From NCBI GenBank assembly GCA_964557955.1, contig CAZLCS010000017.1, forward strand, positions 1-64,000: a DNA stretch of 64,000 nucleotides, given 5' to 3'. The stretch comes from JALOOX01 sp964557955. Its GTDB lineage: Bacteria; Desulfobacterota; Syntrophobacteria; Syntrophobacterales; Syntrophobacteraceae. The position numbers were made by a program, and so were the translations under genes. The notes beneath the pieces were generated by a model. That model was not told the origin of the DNA, did no database searches, and saw only the letters and a list, made by a program, of their open reading frames with translations. How positions within the stretch are numbered: the first letter of the stretch is position 1; every line of letters starts with the position of its first letter. Shown here piece after piece: positions 16,123-24,812 of this stretch.

Positions 16123-17409
16123 ATGGCTGAAGATCTCAAGAAGATGTATCGTACCGTCATGGAGGATCATTTTCCGGAGTCCATGAAGATATCCTTTGGG
16201 GACCAGGAACTGGTTTACAGAAAGCGATCATGGAAATTCCCCGACTCCAGGGGGGAGCTCATTGAGAAGGGACTCCGGTACGGGGAAAACCCCGGGCAGG
16301 AATCCGCGCTCTACGAGCTGGTAGGCGGAAATCTGACGCTCGGCGGCTGCAGGTTCATCGATCCCGGCAATGGGCTGGTCAGCGCCATCCGTGAAGAGGA
16401 CATGCTCCAGGAGGGGAAGCACCCCGGCAAGATCAATCTGACCGATCTCGACAACGGGCTGAATATCTTGAAGTATCTCATGGCCAAGCCCGGTGCGGTG
16501 ATCCTCAAGCACAACAATCCCTGCGGCGCCGCCTACGGCAAATCGCTGGCCGATGCCTACCACCGGGCCAACCGGGCCGACCGCATCGCGGCCTTCGGCG
16601 GCTGCCTCGTGGTCAACCGTCCGGTGGACAAGGCCACGGCCGCTCTCATTGCCGAAAACTACCTGGAAGTGGTCGCGGCGCCGGACTACGAGGAGGGAAC
16701 CCTCGATATCCTCAAGAGCCGCTCCAATCTCCGCATCATCCAGGTTGCCCGGATCGATCGGCTGGCGGATTACGTCAACAGGCGTTTCGTGGACTTCAAG
16801 TCCCTGGTGGACGGGGGAATCATCGTTCAGCAGTCCCCGTTGAACAAGGTTTTGGGGCCGCAGGATCTCAAGCTGGCCGAAACAACCCACGAGGGCAAGG
16901 TGTACCGCATCGGGAGAGAGCCTTCCGAGAGCGAGATGAACGACCTGCTTTTCGGCTGGTTCGTCGAGCAGGGCGTTACCTCCAACTCGGTGCTCTATGT
17001 GAAGGACGAGTGTACGGTGGGCATCGGAACGGGCGAGCAGGACCGCGTTGGAGTGGCTGAAATCGCCGTCTTCAAGGCGTACCAGAAGTATGCCGATGCG
17101 CTCTGCTTCGACCGCTACGGGATTCCCTACAAGGACCTCGAGCTGGCCGTTGAAAAGGGCCAGCGGCCTGCAGAGCAGAAGGAAGCCATCGACTGCGATA
17201 CTCAACTTGCCGGTGCGGGGCTGCGCGGCGCCGCCATGGTGTCCGACGCCTTTTTCCCCTTCAGGGACGGCGTCGATGTGGGACTTCGTCAGGGAATCAC
17301 CGCCGTGGTTCAGCCCGGCGGCTCCATGCGCGACTGGGAGGTCATAGAAGCCTGCAACGAAGCCAACGCCACCATGGTCCTGACGGGGCAGCGCGCTTTC
17401 AAGCACTGA
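16123..17409 (+). CDS. purH: Stand-alone AICAR transformylase (PurH C-terminal type)
   Basis: A 428-residue protein equivalent to the formyltransferase half of bifunctional PurH. It would convert AICAR plus 10-formyltetrahydrofolate to FAICAR in purine synthesis. Landmarks are LRYGENPGQESALYE, the catalytic-loop KHNNPCGAAYG and the C-terminal SDAFFPFRDGVD and VVQPGGSMRD. The N-terminal IMP cyclohydrolase domain of usual PurH (about 200 residues) is absent, so another gene must close the ring. ATG 16123 follows TAAGGAG. It is followed by a strong intrinsic terminator. Confidence 0.85.
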   Translation: MAEDLKKMYRTVMEDHFPESMKISFGDQELVYRKRSWKFPDSRGELIEKGLRYGENPGQESALYELVGGNLTLGGCRFIDPGNGLVSAIREEDMLQEGKHPGKINLTDLDNGLNILKYLMAKPGAVILKHNNPCGAAYGKSLADAYHRANRADRIAAFGGCLVVNRPVDKATAALIAENYLEVVAAPDYEEGTLDILKSRSNLRIIQVARIDRLADYVNRRFVDFKSLVDGGIIVQQSPLNKVLGPQDLKLAETTHEGKVYRIGREPSESEMNDLLFGWFVEQGVTSNSVLYVKDECTVGIGTGEQDRVGVAEIAVFKAYQKYADALCFDRYGIPYKDLELAVEKGQRPAEQKEAIDCDTQLAGAGLRGAAMVSDAFFPFRDGVDVGLRQGITAVVQPGGSMRDWEVIEACNEANATMVLTGQRAFKH

Positions 17410-17511
17410 TTGGGTTTGATGGATACACCGGAAATGCGAGGAGGTTGCAAGGGACAGCAAGGATTGGAAGGACGCAGGAACTGTGCAGTGGGCCGCTGAT
17501 GGCCTCTCGAG

Positions 17512-17554
17512 AAAGCCCCGGCGGCCGAATATTGGTCCACCGGGGCTTTGGTTT
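17512..17554 (+). terminator. Intrinsic terminator after the AICAR transformylase gene
   Basis: AAAGCCCCGGCGG pairs with CCACCGGGGCTTT (one mismatch) around a short loop, followed by GGTTTT. It starts about 100 bases after the stop codon. Confidence 0.75.
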
Positions 17555-17640
17555 TCACGGGTGTGGTGTCACCTTATGGTTCTTTCTCTGCACTTCCACG
17601 TCTCTGCGCGGGAATGGGTTCCCACAGCTTGCCGTTCCTA

Positions 17641-17785
17641 AGTACACCTCCACAGAAAAAGATGTCCATTTCGCCGCCCGTCATGCCGGCAATCATTAAG
17701 CCGGCATCCAGCCTTTTTGTGGATTCCGGCCAAGGACTGCCGGAATGAGGACTCCAAAGGTGGACACTCTATTGTGTTGGCCTAA
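17641..17785 (+). repeat. Dispersed inverted-repeat element, copy D
   Basis: The copy begins AGTACACCTCC and ends GGACACTCTATTGTGTTGGC, lacking the final TGTAC. CTAAG borders both ends. It fills the gap between two convergent genes, and its edge carries the TAG stop codon of the minus-strand aldolase gene. Confidence 0.75.
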
Positions 17786-18582
17786 GCTGCCCCCTCCACC
17801 AGGTCCCAGGCTTCGACGGCGCTTGCGTTCTCATGCACCATCTGCTTCACGGCGCGCAGAAGCCGTTCCGGATCGCTTCCCTGAAAAATGTTGCGGCCGA
17901 TGGCGACCCCTCGCATGCCCGATTTGAGTGCTCTTTCGATGCGCATGAGGAATCCCAGGGGATCGTCCTTTTTGCTGCCTCCAGCCACCACGACCGGGAC
18001 CGGCACACTCCGGGCAATGGTCTGCAGGGTCTCTTCGTCCTGTGGGTTGGGGATCTTGATAAGATCGGCGCCGAGCTCCGCAGCGAGACGGGCGCAATGA
18101 GCGATGGCCGGATCGGGGGGAGGCGAAACCATTCCGGCTCCGCGAACGTAGATCATGACCAGCAGTGGAATCTGCCACCGGGAGCAGGCATCACCGACAC
18201 GGCCGAAGTCTTCGAGCATTCCCGGCTCAGACGCATCCCCGAGATTGATGTGAATGGAGACACCGTCGGCACCCCGCCGGATCGCCTCCTCAACGCTGCC
18301 GACCAGGACTTTTCTGTGAAAGGCAGGCCCCAGCTGAGTGCTGGCCGAAAGATGCATGAAAACGCCCGGCAGCGTGCCGGTCATTGGTTCGAGGAAACGC
18401 ATCATGCCTTTGTGGAGGACAAAGGCGTCGGCGCCGCCGTTCACCCCCAGCCGGATGACCCGGTCCATGTTCTCAAGTCCGGGAATGATTCCGCAGCTGA
18501 CGCCGTGATCCAGCGGGAATACTACGATCCTTCCGGAAGGGGAGCGCATGAAACGCTTTAGACGAATCACCTTGCCGTTCAT
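17782..18582 (-). CDS. Class I aldolase, ADH-synthase/FbaB type
   Basis: A 266-residue TIM-barrel aldolase. It resembles archaeal-type 2-amino-3,7-dideoxy-D-threo-hept-6-ulosonate synthase, which starts an alternative route to dehydroquinate and chorismate. Visible features are VVFPLDHGVSCG near the N-terminus, the Schiff-base Lys176 in DLIKIPNP, and the phosphate-binding VVVAGGSKK and GVAIGRNIFQ. ATG 18582 follows CAGGAG; the frame extends upstream without support. It is last in the menaquinone operon, and MqnA uses chorismate, so a chorismate-supply role is a reasonable inference. A class I fructose-bisphosphate aldolase role is the alternative. Confidence 0.75.
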   Translation of the reverse strand: MNGKVIRLKRFMRSPSGRIVVFPLDHGVSCGIIPGLENMDRVIRLGVNGGADAFVLHKGMMRFLEPMTGTLPGVFMHLSASTQLGPAFHRKVLVGSVEEAIRRGADGVSIHINLGDASEPGMLEDFGRVGDACSRWQIPLLVMIYVRGAGMVSPPPDPAIAHCARLAAELGADLIKIPNPQDEETLQTIARSVPVPVVVAGGSKKDDPLGFLMRIERALKSGMRGVAIGRNIFQGSDPERLLRAVKQMVHENASAVEAWDLVEGAA

Positions 18583-18634
18583 GACCCTATCTCCTGAAGC
18601 ATTGTCAAGTGCTGCGTGACGACACCTGCACCCA

Positions 18635-19564
18635 TCAAGAGCACCTGGCTGACTCGCAACCCGAAACCCGCAACCCGCAACGGCCCCCGGCACCGGATCG
18701 AGCGACGGACTCGAGGGGTGAGCACAGCTCCAGTGCCGGCACCTCCGGGATCTCCCCCGTCTGGACCAGGAGCTGGAAGAAGAGCCTGAGCCCCTCCCGT
18801 TCTTCTGCATCCAGGCCGAAGCGCAGGCACTGATAGTATTCATCCGCCTCCTCCCGGGTGAGGGGTCCCTTTTGGGAGGCAAGGGCGGATATGAGACTTC
18901 TGTGACGGCAGCCCCACTCCCTGGCTCCGGAGAGCACGCGAATGGCGTCCAGGAGGACACCGTTCCATCGTTCGATCGCCGATCGCTGGATCACCCACAA
19001 GGCAAACACGAAGGGGAGGCCGGTCCAGGAATGCCAGGCTCCTCCCAGGTCCATGCGAAAGGGGAAATCCCTGCGATTCTGAAGCCGCAGAGCTTCATCA
19101 CCGATGGCGAGAAAGGCGACCGGGGGGTTCTCGCTGCGAATGGCTTCCGTGCAGTTCCCCGGAACGACACCGGCCTCGATGTTGAAGTGAAGCTGGAAGA
19201 GCACCTGGAGCAGCGCTACGGAGGTGTGGGACTGAGTACTGGCCAGGATGGTTTCGCCCGAGAGGTGCTCGACGGGGACCCGGCTGAAAAGCACGACGCT
19301 CCGAACCGGTCCGCGACAGCTGATGGAAAGATCCGGTAGAACCAGATATCGATCGGGATTCCGGGCGTATTCGATGGACGAAACCACGCTCACTTCGAGG
19401 TCCCCCAGGGCCATGAGCCGGTTCAACTGGGCGGGAGTCCCGGAGATGATCTCGAAAGGATGCGCGATGATGCCCGACTCGAGGGGGTAATAGATGGGCA
19501 GAACGTTCAGGTATCCGATCTTTCCCAGCCTCAAGCGTTCGTGCATGAGCTGACCCATTTCCAT
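18635..19564 (-). CDS. mqnA: Chorismate dehydratase MqnA
   Basis: A 309-residue member of the MqnA/MqnD periplasmic-binding-protein-like fold. It makes 3-[(1-carboxyvinyl)oxy]benzoate from chorismate, the first step of futalosine-route menaquinone synthesis. GKIGYLNVLPIYYPLE at the N-terminus, VSVVSSIEYARNP and LDLGGAWHSWTGLPFVFALW are typical of the family. GAGGAGC precedes ATG 19564, which lies inside the end of mqnX (34-base overlap), indicating coupling. The last 20 or so residues (Gly/Arg/Cys-rich) extend past the usual end and may come from a shifted terminus. Confidence 0.85.
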   Translation of the reverse strand: MEMGQLMHERLRLGKIGYLNVLPIYYPLESGIIAHPFEIISGTPAQLNRLMALGDLEVSVVSSIEYARNPDRYLVLPDLSISCRGPVRSVVLFSRVPVEHLSGETILASTQSHTSVALLQVLFQLHFNIEAGVVPGNCTEAIRSENPPVAFLAIGDEALRLQNRRDFPFRMDLGGAWHSWTGLPFVFALWVIQRSAIERWNGVLLDAIRVLSGAREWGCRHRSLISALASQKGPLTREEADEYYQCLRFGLDAEEREGLRLFFQLLVQTGEIPEVPALELCSPLESVARSGAGGRCGLRVSGCESARCS

Positions 19565-20781
19565 GCTCCTCGTTGTCCCTGGAAGAGGATTGACGCCGCA
19601 AGGTCCTTGCGGGAAACTGGTTCCGGAGTGGCTACAGCAAGGATCCGGGAGGACTTCCCGGGCTCGATGCTGCCGAAGACCCGAGCCTGACCGATGGCCT
19701 GGGCTCCTCCCAGGGTGATCATGGTGATGAGGGCTTCGGGTGCGATTTCAGGATATTGATCCGCAGCGAATGTGGCCTCCTTGAAAAGATCGAGATCGCT
19801 GTTGCTGGCCAGGCTGTCCGTACCCAGTGCCACAACGAGGCCCAACTCCAGTGCTCTGGGTATATCGGGCCGTCCGACGCCCAGGTTGCGGTTGCTGCGC
19901 GGGCAGAAGCAGACGGAAACGCCGCGTTGTCGGGCGATCTCCCAATCGTTCCCGTCAAAATGGACTGCATGAACCAGAAGGGTCTGACGATCCAGAATCC
20001 CCAACCGGTCCAGGTAGGCGAGCGGGCTCACGCCAGGCGGACTCCAGCGGCCGGCCCAGCGTCCCAGTCCATGGAGGAGCTCCCGGCAGAAGCCGTCGCC
20101 GCTCCGCACGAATTCGATTTCATCCCGATGCTCAGCCACGTGCATGCTGAAAACACGTCCCGTCCGCCGGCACCACCCTTTGGCGTCCCGAATCACCTCC
20201 GGGGAGGTCGAATAGACCGCATGAGCCGCCAGGCTCAGGGCAGGGCTCTTTCGAGCCGAGGAAGCGAAGGCATTGAGCAGCTCCAAACCGACGGCGTCCG
20301 TGAGCCCCTGTCGATCGAATCCCAGCACTTCGAAAAACACGTGACGGCACGTAGCCGATGCTTTGGCGTCCGGCTCAATGCACGACCCGTTGTTGATGTC
20401 CCCGCAGAGCGCGGTGCCGCATGCAGCCAGTCTGTCCAGGCCGTGAGCGATGCTCTCGCACATGGAGTCGATCCCAAAGGCGGACCGGTGTTCAAAGACC
20501 TTCTGAAGCCATGCCGGAAAACCCGGCTGGGGCAGTGGGACCAGGCCCTCGAAGCCGGTGAGCTCGAGGTGCGTGTGGGCGTTCACCAGGCCCGGAACCA
20601 GTGCCGCTGATCCGTGGTCCACCTCGCAGATCCCGGCAGGCGCCTGTGCGTGGACAGTCCTGTAACTCCCGGCGGCGACAATGCGCTCTCCCCGCACGAG
20701 CACCGCTCCGTTGTCGACGGGAGGGCCGCTGACGGATACCAGCCATGCGGCTCGATGCAGCACCAGGGTCTCAGTGGGCAT
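19531..20781 (-). CDS. mqnX: Aminofutalosine deaminase (MqnX-type amidohydrolase)
   Basis: A 416-residue metal-dependent amidohydrolase with metal-binding motifs VNAHTHLELT (about residue 68), SLAAHAVYS, SMHVAEHRDE and ALGTDSLASN. In the futalosine pathway MqnX deaminates 6-amino-6-deoxyfutalosine to futalosine. The assignment over other amidohydrolases (guanine deaminase or MTA/SAH deaminase) rests on its place between mqnC and mqnA. It overlaps mqnC by 11 bases and mqnA by 34. MqnB, the next enzyme, and MqnD are not in the window. Confidence 0.8.
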   Translation of the reverse strand: MPTETLVLHRAAWLVSVSGPPVDNGAVLVRGERIVAAGSYRTVHAQAPAGICEVDHGSAALVPGLVNAHTHLELTGFEGLVPLPQPGFPAWLQKVFEHRSAFGIDSMCESIAHGLDRLAACGTALCGDINNGSCIEPDAKASATCRHVFFEVLGFDRQGLTDAVGLELLNAFASSARKSPALSLAAHAVYSTSPEVIRDAKGWCRRTGRVFSMHVAEHRDEIEFVRSGDGFCRELLHGLGRWAGRWSPPGVSPLAYLDRLGILDRQTLLVHAVHFDGNDWEIARQRGVSVCFCPRSNRNLGVGRPDIPRALELGLVVALGTDSLASNSDLDLFKEATFAADQYPEIAPEALITMITLGGAQAIGQARVFGSIEPGKSSRILAVATPEPVSRKDLAASILFQGQRGAWKWVSSCTNA

Positions 20782-21853
20782 GGCGGTCCATCTCCTCCAC
20801 CGGCTGGTAGGCCATGGTGCGCTGCAGCGGCTTGAACCCGGCCGCCTCGATGATTCTGCGAATCTCCCGGACCGACAGTCGGAAGTGGACTCCCGCTGCC
20901 GCCACGACGTTCTCCTCGATCATGGTGGATCCGAAGTCGTTGGCGCCGAACTGCAGCGCCAGCTGGGCCACCTTCGGCCCCATGGTGACCCAGGAAGCCT
21001 GAACGTTGTCGAAATTGTCGAGGACGAGGCGCGACACGGCCAGAAGCCGCAGGTAGGAAACCGCTGTTTCGGGGGGCCGACGGATGGAGGTATTGCCGGG
21101 CTGGAAGGCCCAGGGGATGAAGGCTGTGAAGCCCCCCGTGCGGTCCTGGAGCTCGCGAAGGGCCAGCAGGTGCGCCAATCGGTCGCGGGGCTCTTCTTCA
21201 TGCCCGAACATCATGGTGGCCGTGGTGCGCATGCCCTGTCGGTGGGCCTCCTCCATGACGCCGAGCCACTCGGCCGTTGAGCACTTGTTCGGAGAGACGG
21301 ACCTTCGGACCGAATCCACGAGGATCTCGGCTCCACCCCCGGGAATGGAATCCAGACCCGCAGCCTTCAGGCGGGCGACGACCGTTCGAACATCCACCCC
21401 TTCCAGCCTGGCAAAATGGACAATCTCAGGCGGCGAAAACGCGTGGATGTGAATGGGATATCGATCCTTGATGAATTGGAGCATCCCTTCGTAAAAGGAG
21501 AGAGGGAGCGTCGGATGGTGGCCGCCCTGCATGAGGATCTGGGTTCCACCCAGGTCCAGGGTCTCTTCGATCTTTCCGGCCAGTTCTTCCCTCGAGAGTA
21601 CGTAGGCTCCTTCCTGGTCCGGAGCGCGGAAAAAAGCACAGAATCGGCATCCGCACACGCAGATATTCGAATAATTGATATTGCGGTCCACCACGTACGT
21701 GACGACGGGGTCCGGGTGCTTCCTGAGTCGAACCGTGTGAGCCGCCTGCCCGAGCTCAAAGAAGTCCCCCTTCTCGTAAAGGGCCGTCGCCTCATCCATG
21801 CTCAGCCGTACCCCTTGAATCGCTTTCTCCAATGAAGCTCGCGTCTCCGTCAT
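20771..21853 (-). CDS. mqnC: Cyclic dehypoxanthinyl futalosine synthase MqnC
   Basis: A 360-residue radical-SAM enzyme that cyclises dehypoxanthine futalosine. The Cx3Cx2C cluster motif lies in NYSNICVCGCRFCAFFRAP near residue 65. TQILMQGGHHPTLP separates MqnC from MqnE, which has VHIVGGCHPDLP at that place. PGGGAEILVDSVR is also typical. The start has only a weak ribosome site and lies next to a nine-base tandem repeat. It is in operon with mqnE upstream and mqnX downstream. Confidence 0.9.
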   Translation of the reverse strand: MTETRASLEKAIQGVRLSMDEATALYEKGDFFELGQAAHTVRLRKHPDPVVTYVVDRNINYSNICVCGCRFCAFFRAPDQEGAYVLSREELAGKIEETLDLGGTQILMQGGHHPTLPLSFYEGMLQFIKDRYPIHIHAFSPPEIVHFARLEGVDVRTVVARLKAAGLDSIPGGGAEILVDSVRRSVSPNKCSTAEWLGVMEEAHRQGMRTTATMMFGHEEEPRDRLAHLLALRELQDRTGGFTAFIPWAFQPGNTSIRRPPETAVSYLRLLAVSRLVLDNFDNVQASWVTMGPKVAQLALQFGANDFGSTMIEENVVAAAGVHFRLSVREIRRIIEAAGFKPLQRTMAYQPVEEMDRHAH

Positions 21854-21855
21854 GC

Positions 21856-21898
21856 CTTCGTGCTCTTCGTGTGCTTCGTGTGCTTCGTGTGCTTCGTG
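21856..21898. repeat. Nine-base tandem repeat (GTGCTTCGT)n
   Basis: About four to five copies of CTTCGTGTG fill the gap between mqnE and the start of mqnC. On the transcribed strand it reads ACACGAAGC repeatedly, just upstream of the mqnC start. Copy-number change here could alter spacing and translation of mqnC. Confidence 0.7.
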
Positions 21899-21919
21899 GT
21901 GAGCGGGCGCTTCCCCATC

Positions 21920-23017
21920 TCACCCGTGTTTCACCTCGTTGAAAAAGCAATCCCGCTCCACCGGCCTGAAGCCCCCTTGCCGGATGATGCGCTCGATCTC
22001 TCGTCGAGTCAGGGCCTGCTCGGATTCGGCCCCCGCCATGTGGCCGATCTTTTCTTCGATGACCGTTCCGTCGAAGTCGTCGGCCCCGAAATAGAGGGCC
22101 ACCTGAGCGAGTTTCACCGTGAGCATCACCCAGTAGGCCTTGATGTGCGGCACGTTGTCCAGCATGAGCCGGCTCACGGCCATGGTCTTCATATCTTCGA
22201 CTCCCGTGGTGGGCTCTGTATCGCTGATCTGGGTGTTGGCCGGCTGAAAGGGGAGGGGAATGAAACAGACCAGTCCCCCCGTCTCGTCCTGGAGGCGACG
22301 CAGGGCGTCGAGGTGCTCCAGCCTCTCTCGCGCGGTCTCGAGATGGCCGTAAAGCATGGTCGCATTGGTCTTGATTCCGAGCTCGTGGGCTTCGCGGGCA
22401 ATGTCCAGCCAGCCCCGGCCGCTCAGCTTCTCCGGGCAGAGCAGGTTGCGGATGCGGCTGCTGAAGACTTCGGCGCCTCCCCCCGGAAGCATGTCCAGAC
22501 CGGCATCTTTGAGCCGGGAGAGGACCTGGCGGGTGGTGATTCCCTCGAGCCTCGCAAAATGCGCTATTTCCACGGCCGTGAAGGCCTTGATGCGCAGCTC
22601 GGGCCGGAGGCTCCTGATGCTCCTCAAAGCCTCTTCGTAGAAGGCGAAAGGCAGATCCGGATGACAGCCCCCCACGATGTGAACCTCGGTGATGGGATCG
22701 TCGGTGCGGGCCTTGACCTTGTTCAGAATCTCATCCAGGCCCAGCTCGAACGCCAGGGGATCGCCCTTCTTGCGGCCGAACGCGCAGAACCGGCATCCGT
22801 TCACGCAGATGTTCGAGTAGTTGATGTGCTGGTTCACGACATAATAGGCGGCATCGCCGTGCATCCTCCGGCGCACCCGGTGAGCCAGGGAGCCGACGGC
22901 CAGAACATCGGGGCATGCGAACAGCCGCTCACCGTCTTCGACGCTGATCCGCTCTCCGGCCAGGACTTTGCCGTGAATATCTTCCAGGCCCAGATCCTTG
23001 TAAAGTTGCGTATCCAC
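21920..23017 (-). CDS. mqnE: Aminofutalosine synthase MqnE
   Basis: A 365-residue radical-SAM enzyme that joins 3-[(1-carboxyvinyl)oxy]benzoate to SAM, giving aminofutalosine. The cluster motif is NYSNICVNGCRFCAFGRKKG (about residue 68). EVHIVGGCHPDLPFAFYEE and AFTAVEIAHFARLEGI are MqnE-like. It starts at GTG 23017, only 27 bases after the tetR-like stop codon, so regulator and pathway genes probably share a transcript. Confidence 0.9.
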   Translation of the reverse strand: MDTQLYKDLGLEDIHGKVLAGERISVEDGERLFACPDVLAVGSLAHRVRRRMHGDAAYYVVNQHINYSNICVNGCRFCAFGRKKGDPLAFELGLDEILNKVKARTDDPITEVHIVGGCHPDLPFAFYEEALRSIRSLRPELRIKAFTAVEIAHFARLEGITTRQVLSRLKDAGLDMLPGGGAEVFSSRIRNLLCPEKLSGRGWLDIAREAHELGIKTNATMLYGHLETARERLEHLDALRRLQDETGGLVCFIPLPFQPANTQISDTEPTTGVEDMKTMAVSRLMLDNVPHIKAYWVMLTVKLAQVALYFGADDFDGTVIEEKIGHMAGAESEQALTRREIERIIRQGGFRPVERDCFFNEVKHG

Positions 23018-23044
23018 TGTTTGGGCAGCTCTCGATCGAATGGT

Positions 23045-23698
23045 TCAAACTCGAATCCCGCTCGCAAGCCCGTGACGGAGCAGGTTCACCAGCTCTTCCA
23101 CACGGCGCTCGATATCGCGGGCCGGAGCCCGATAGAATCCGGCCCCGGCATCCAGAAACGAAACGGAATAGGCTTGCAGGAAGCGGTCCATGAGCGCGTC
23201 CAGGAAAAAGACCGTGGTTTTGACGTCCAGATCGCTGCGGAGCTCTCCCCGGGCCATACCCGCTTCCACCAGGGGCTGCAGGTATTCCGCAGAAAAAAGA
23301 TGAACCTTTTGCAGAAACTGGGCCCGCAGGGGAAAGTCTTCCTGAAAGATCATCTTGAGGTAGATCTGGTAGACGCGGGGATGCTCGTCGATGAAGCGAA
23401 TGCCCTGGATCAGGCTGCGGCGGATGCGCTCGAAGAAGTCGGCCTCCGCCGTCTCCTGCTTCACCTTCCTGAGGGATCTCCGCACCAGCTCGACGGCCTG
23501 ATCGAAGATGAACCCGAAAAGGCCCTCCTTGGTTCCGAAATATTGAAAGATGGAGCCCTTCGCAATCCCGAGCTTCTGCACCATGCGGTTCACGCTGGCC
23601 TGCTTGTACCCCTGGTCGGCGAACTCCTCGATGGCCGCATCCAGAATGCGCTGCTGTTTGTCCGACTCGAGCTTTCTGAAGACTTCGCGTGGCTCCAT
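23045..23698 (-). CDS. TetR-family regulator heading the mqn operon
   Basis: A 217-residue regulator. The helix-turn-helix reads QQRILDAAIEEFADQGYKQA, then SVNRMVQKLGIAKGSIFQYF and GTKEGLFGFIF. The C-terminal half (ERIRRSLIQGIRFIDEHPRVYQIYLKMI) is a typical TetR ligand domain. A consensus promoter and a TGACCA/TGGTCA inverted repeat lie just upstream, so it likely represses itself and, by read-through, the menaquinone genes. The effector is unknown. Confidence 0.85.
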   Translation of the reverse strand: MEPREVFRKLESDKQQRILDAAIEEFADQGYKQASVNRMVQKLGIAKGSIFQYFGTKEGLFGFIFDQAVELVRRSLRKVKQETAEADFFERIRRSLIQGIRFIDEHPRVYQIYLKMIFQEDFPLRAQFLQKVHLFSAEYLQPLVEAGMARGELRSDLDVKTTVFFLDALMDRFLQAYSVSFLDAGAGFYRAPARDIERRVEELVNLLRHGLASGIRV

Positions 23699-23721
23699 AT
23701 GCCGTCACACATCCCCCATGA

Positions 23722-23735
23722 TGACCAGGTGGTCA
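23722..23735. promoter_or_regulatory. Inverted repeat, candidate operator of tetR-mqn operon
   Basis: TGACCA and TGGTCA are separated by two bases and touch the -10 box. Its position over the transcription start suits a repressor site for the adjacent TetR protein. Confidence 0.6.
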
Positions 23736-23762
23736 TTATAGGGGAAGGAGCTCAAATGTCAA
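23735..23762 (-). promoter_or_regulatory. Consensus sigma-70 promoter of tetR-mqn operon
   Basis: On the minus strand a perfect TTGACA (23757-23762) and a perfect TATAAT (23735-23740) are separated by 16 bases. This is the best promoter in the window. Transcription would start about 30 bases upstream of the tetR-like gene. Confidence 0.8.
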
Positions 23763-23829
23763 CGAGCTGAATGCAGCGTGCCTTCGATTGTGTTTCACCA
23801 AATTCCCGAAGGACATTCAGAATCCAACT

Positions 23830-24762
23830 TCACTTGAGACCTCCGTGCAGAGGTGCGGCGGCCTTTTTATAAATCAGCATCGAGTCGAAGGTGTAGAGGG
23901 CGAGGGCGGACCAGATGAGGGTAAAGGTCCAGAGCTGCACCGACGAGATGGGTTCGTGAAAAACGAAGATGGCGAAGAGGAAGAAGCAGCTGGGGACGAT
24001 GTACTGCATGAACCCGATGGTGGAAAGATGCAGGATTCGGGTCCCCAGATTGAAGAGCAGAAGGGGCAGAGCGGTGGCGAGGGCTGAGGCCATGAGCAGC
24101 AGGTCGGTGCTCGAGCCTGTGTGGAAAAAAGCCCCCCGGTGGTCCAGGTAGAGGTAAGCCAGGTAGCCCGCCGACGGCGGAAAAAGCAGCAGTGTCTCCA
24201 CCGTGAGTCCCACCAGCGCGCTCACGGGAGCGATCTTCCGGACCAGGCCGTAGAGGCCGAAGGTAAAAGCCAGCGAAAGAGCGATCCAGGGAAACTGGCC
24301 CAGGCCCACCGTGAGATAGAGGACCCCGGCTCCCGCCAGAAAGACGGCGGTCACCTGGGCACGCCGCAGTCGCTCTCTCAGGATGACGACCCCCAGGAGC
24401 ACACTGAAGAGCGGGTTGATATAGTAGCCGAGGCTTGCCTGCAGGACCCGGCCATTGTTGACGGACCAGATGAAAAGCAGCCAGTTGACCGCCACGAGGA
24501 GGGTCGTGGCAAAGAGTGTTGCGAGAGCACGGGGATTCCTCATGACCGACCGGAATTCCTCGGTGCGTTTCTGGATGGGCAGCAGGGGAAGCAGGAAAAG
24601 GAAGGACCAGACGACGCGGTGCAGAACGATTTCGAACGCAGGGACGTTTTGGAGAGTCTTCCAGTAAACAGGGCTCAGCCCCCAGATGAGGAAGGCTGAG
24701 AGGGCGCACGCAAACCCCTTCAAGCCTTCTCTGCTTTCAGATCTCACTGCTGCGGCAGTCAT
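23830..24762 (-). CDS. rarD: EamA/RarD-type membrane transporter
   Basis: A 310-residue inner-membrane protein with about ten hydrophobic segments, of the drug/metabolite transporter superfamily. RarD features are ALSAFLIWGLSPVYWKTL at the N-terminus, EIVLHRVVWSFLFLL and ASLGYYINPLFSVLLGV in the middle. The substrate is unknown; RarD was named for chloramphenicol sensitivity. ATG 24762 is chosen by alignment with the family N-terminus, although the ribosome site is weak. The next upstream gene (AlaX-like) ends 50 bases away in the same direction. Confidence 0.8.
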   Translation of the reverse strand: MTAAAVRSESREGLKGFACALSAFLIWGLSPVYWKTLQNVPAFEIVLHRVVWSFLFLLPLLPIQKRTEEFRSVMRNPRALATLFATTLLVAVNWLLFIWSVNNGRVLQASLGYYINPLFSVLLGVVILRERLRRAQVTAVFLAGAGVLYLTVGLGQFPWIALSLAFTFGLYGLVRKIAPVSALVGLTVETLLLFPPSAGYLAYLYLDHRGAFFHTGSSTDLLLMASALATALPLLLFNLGTRILHLSTIGFMQYIVPSCFFLFAIFVFHEPISSVQLWTFTLIWSALALYTFDSMLIYKKAAAPLHGGLK

Positions 24763-24812
24763 GGACGGACCGGCCTGCGTCTCAAGAAAACTTGCCCCCT
24801 TTTCCAGCCCGC

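Noticed and set aside
21860..23770. 636-codon plus-strand open frame across mqnE and tetR
   Set aside because: It is antisense to two clear genes, has no ribosome site and looks like no protein.
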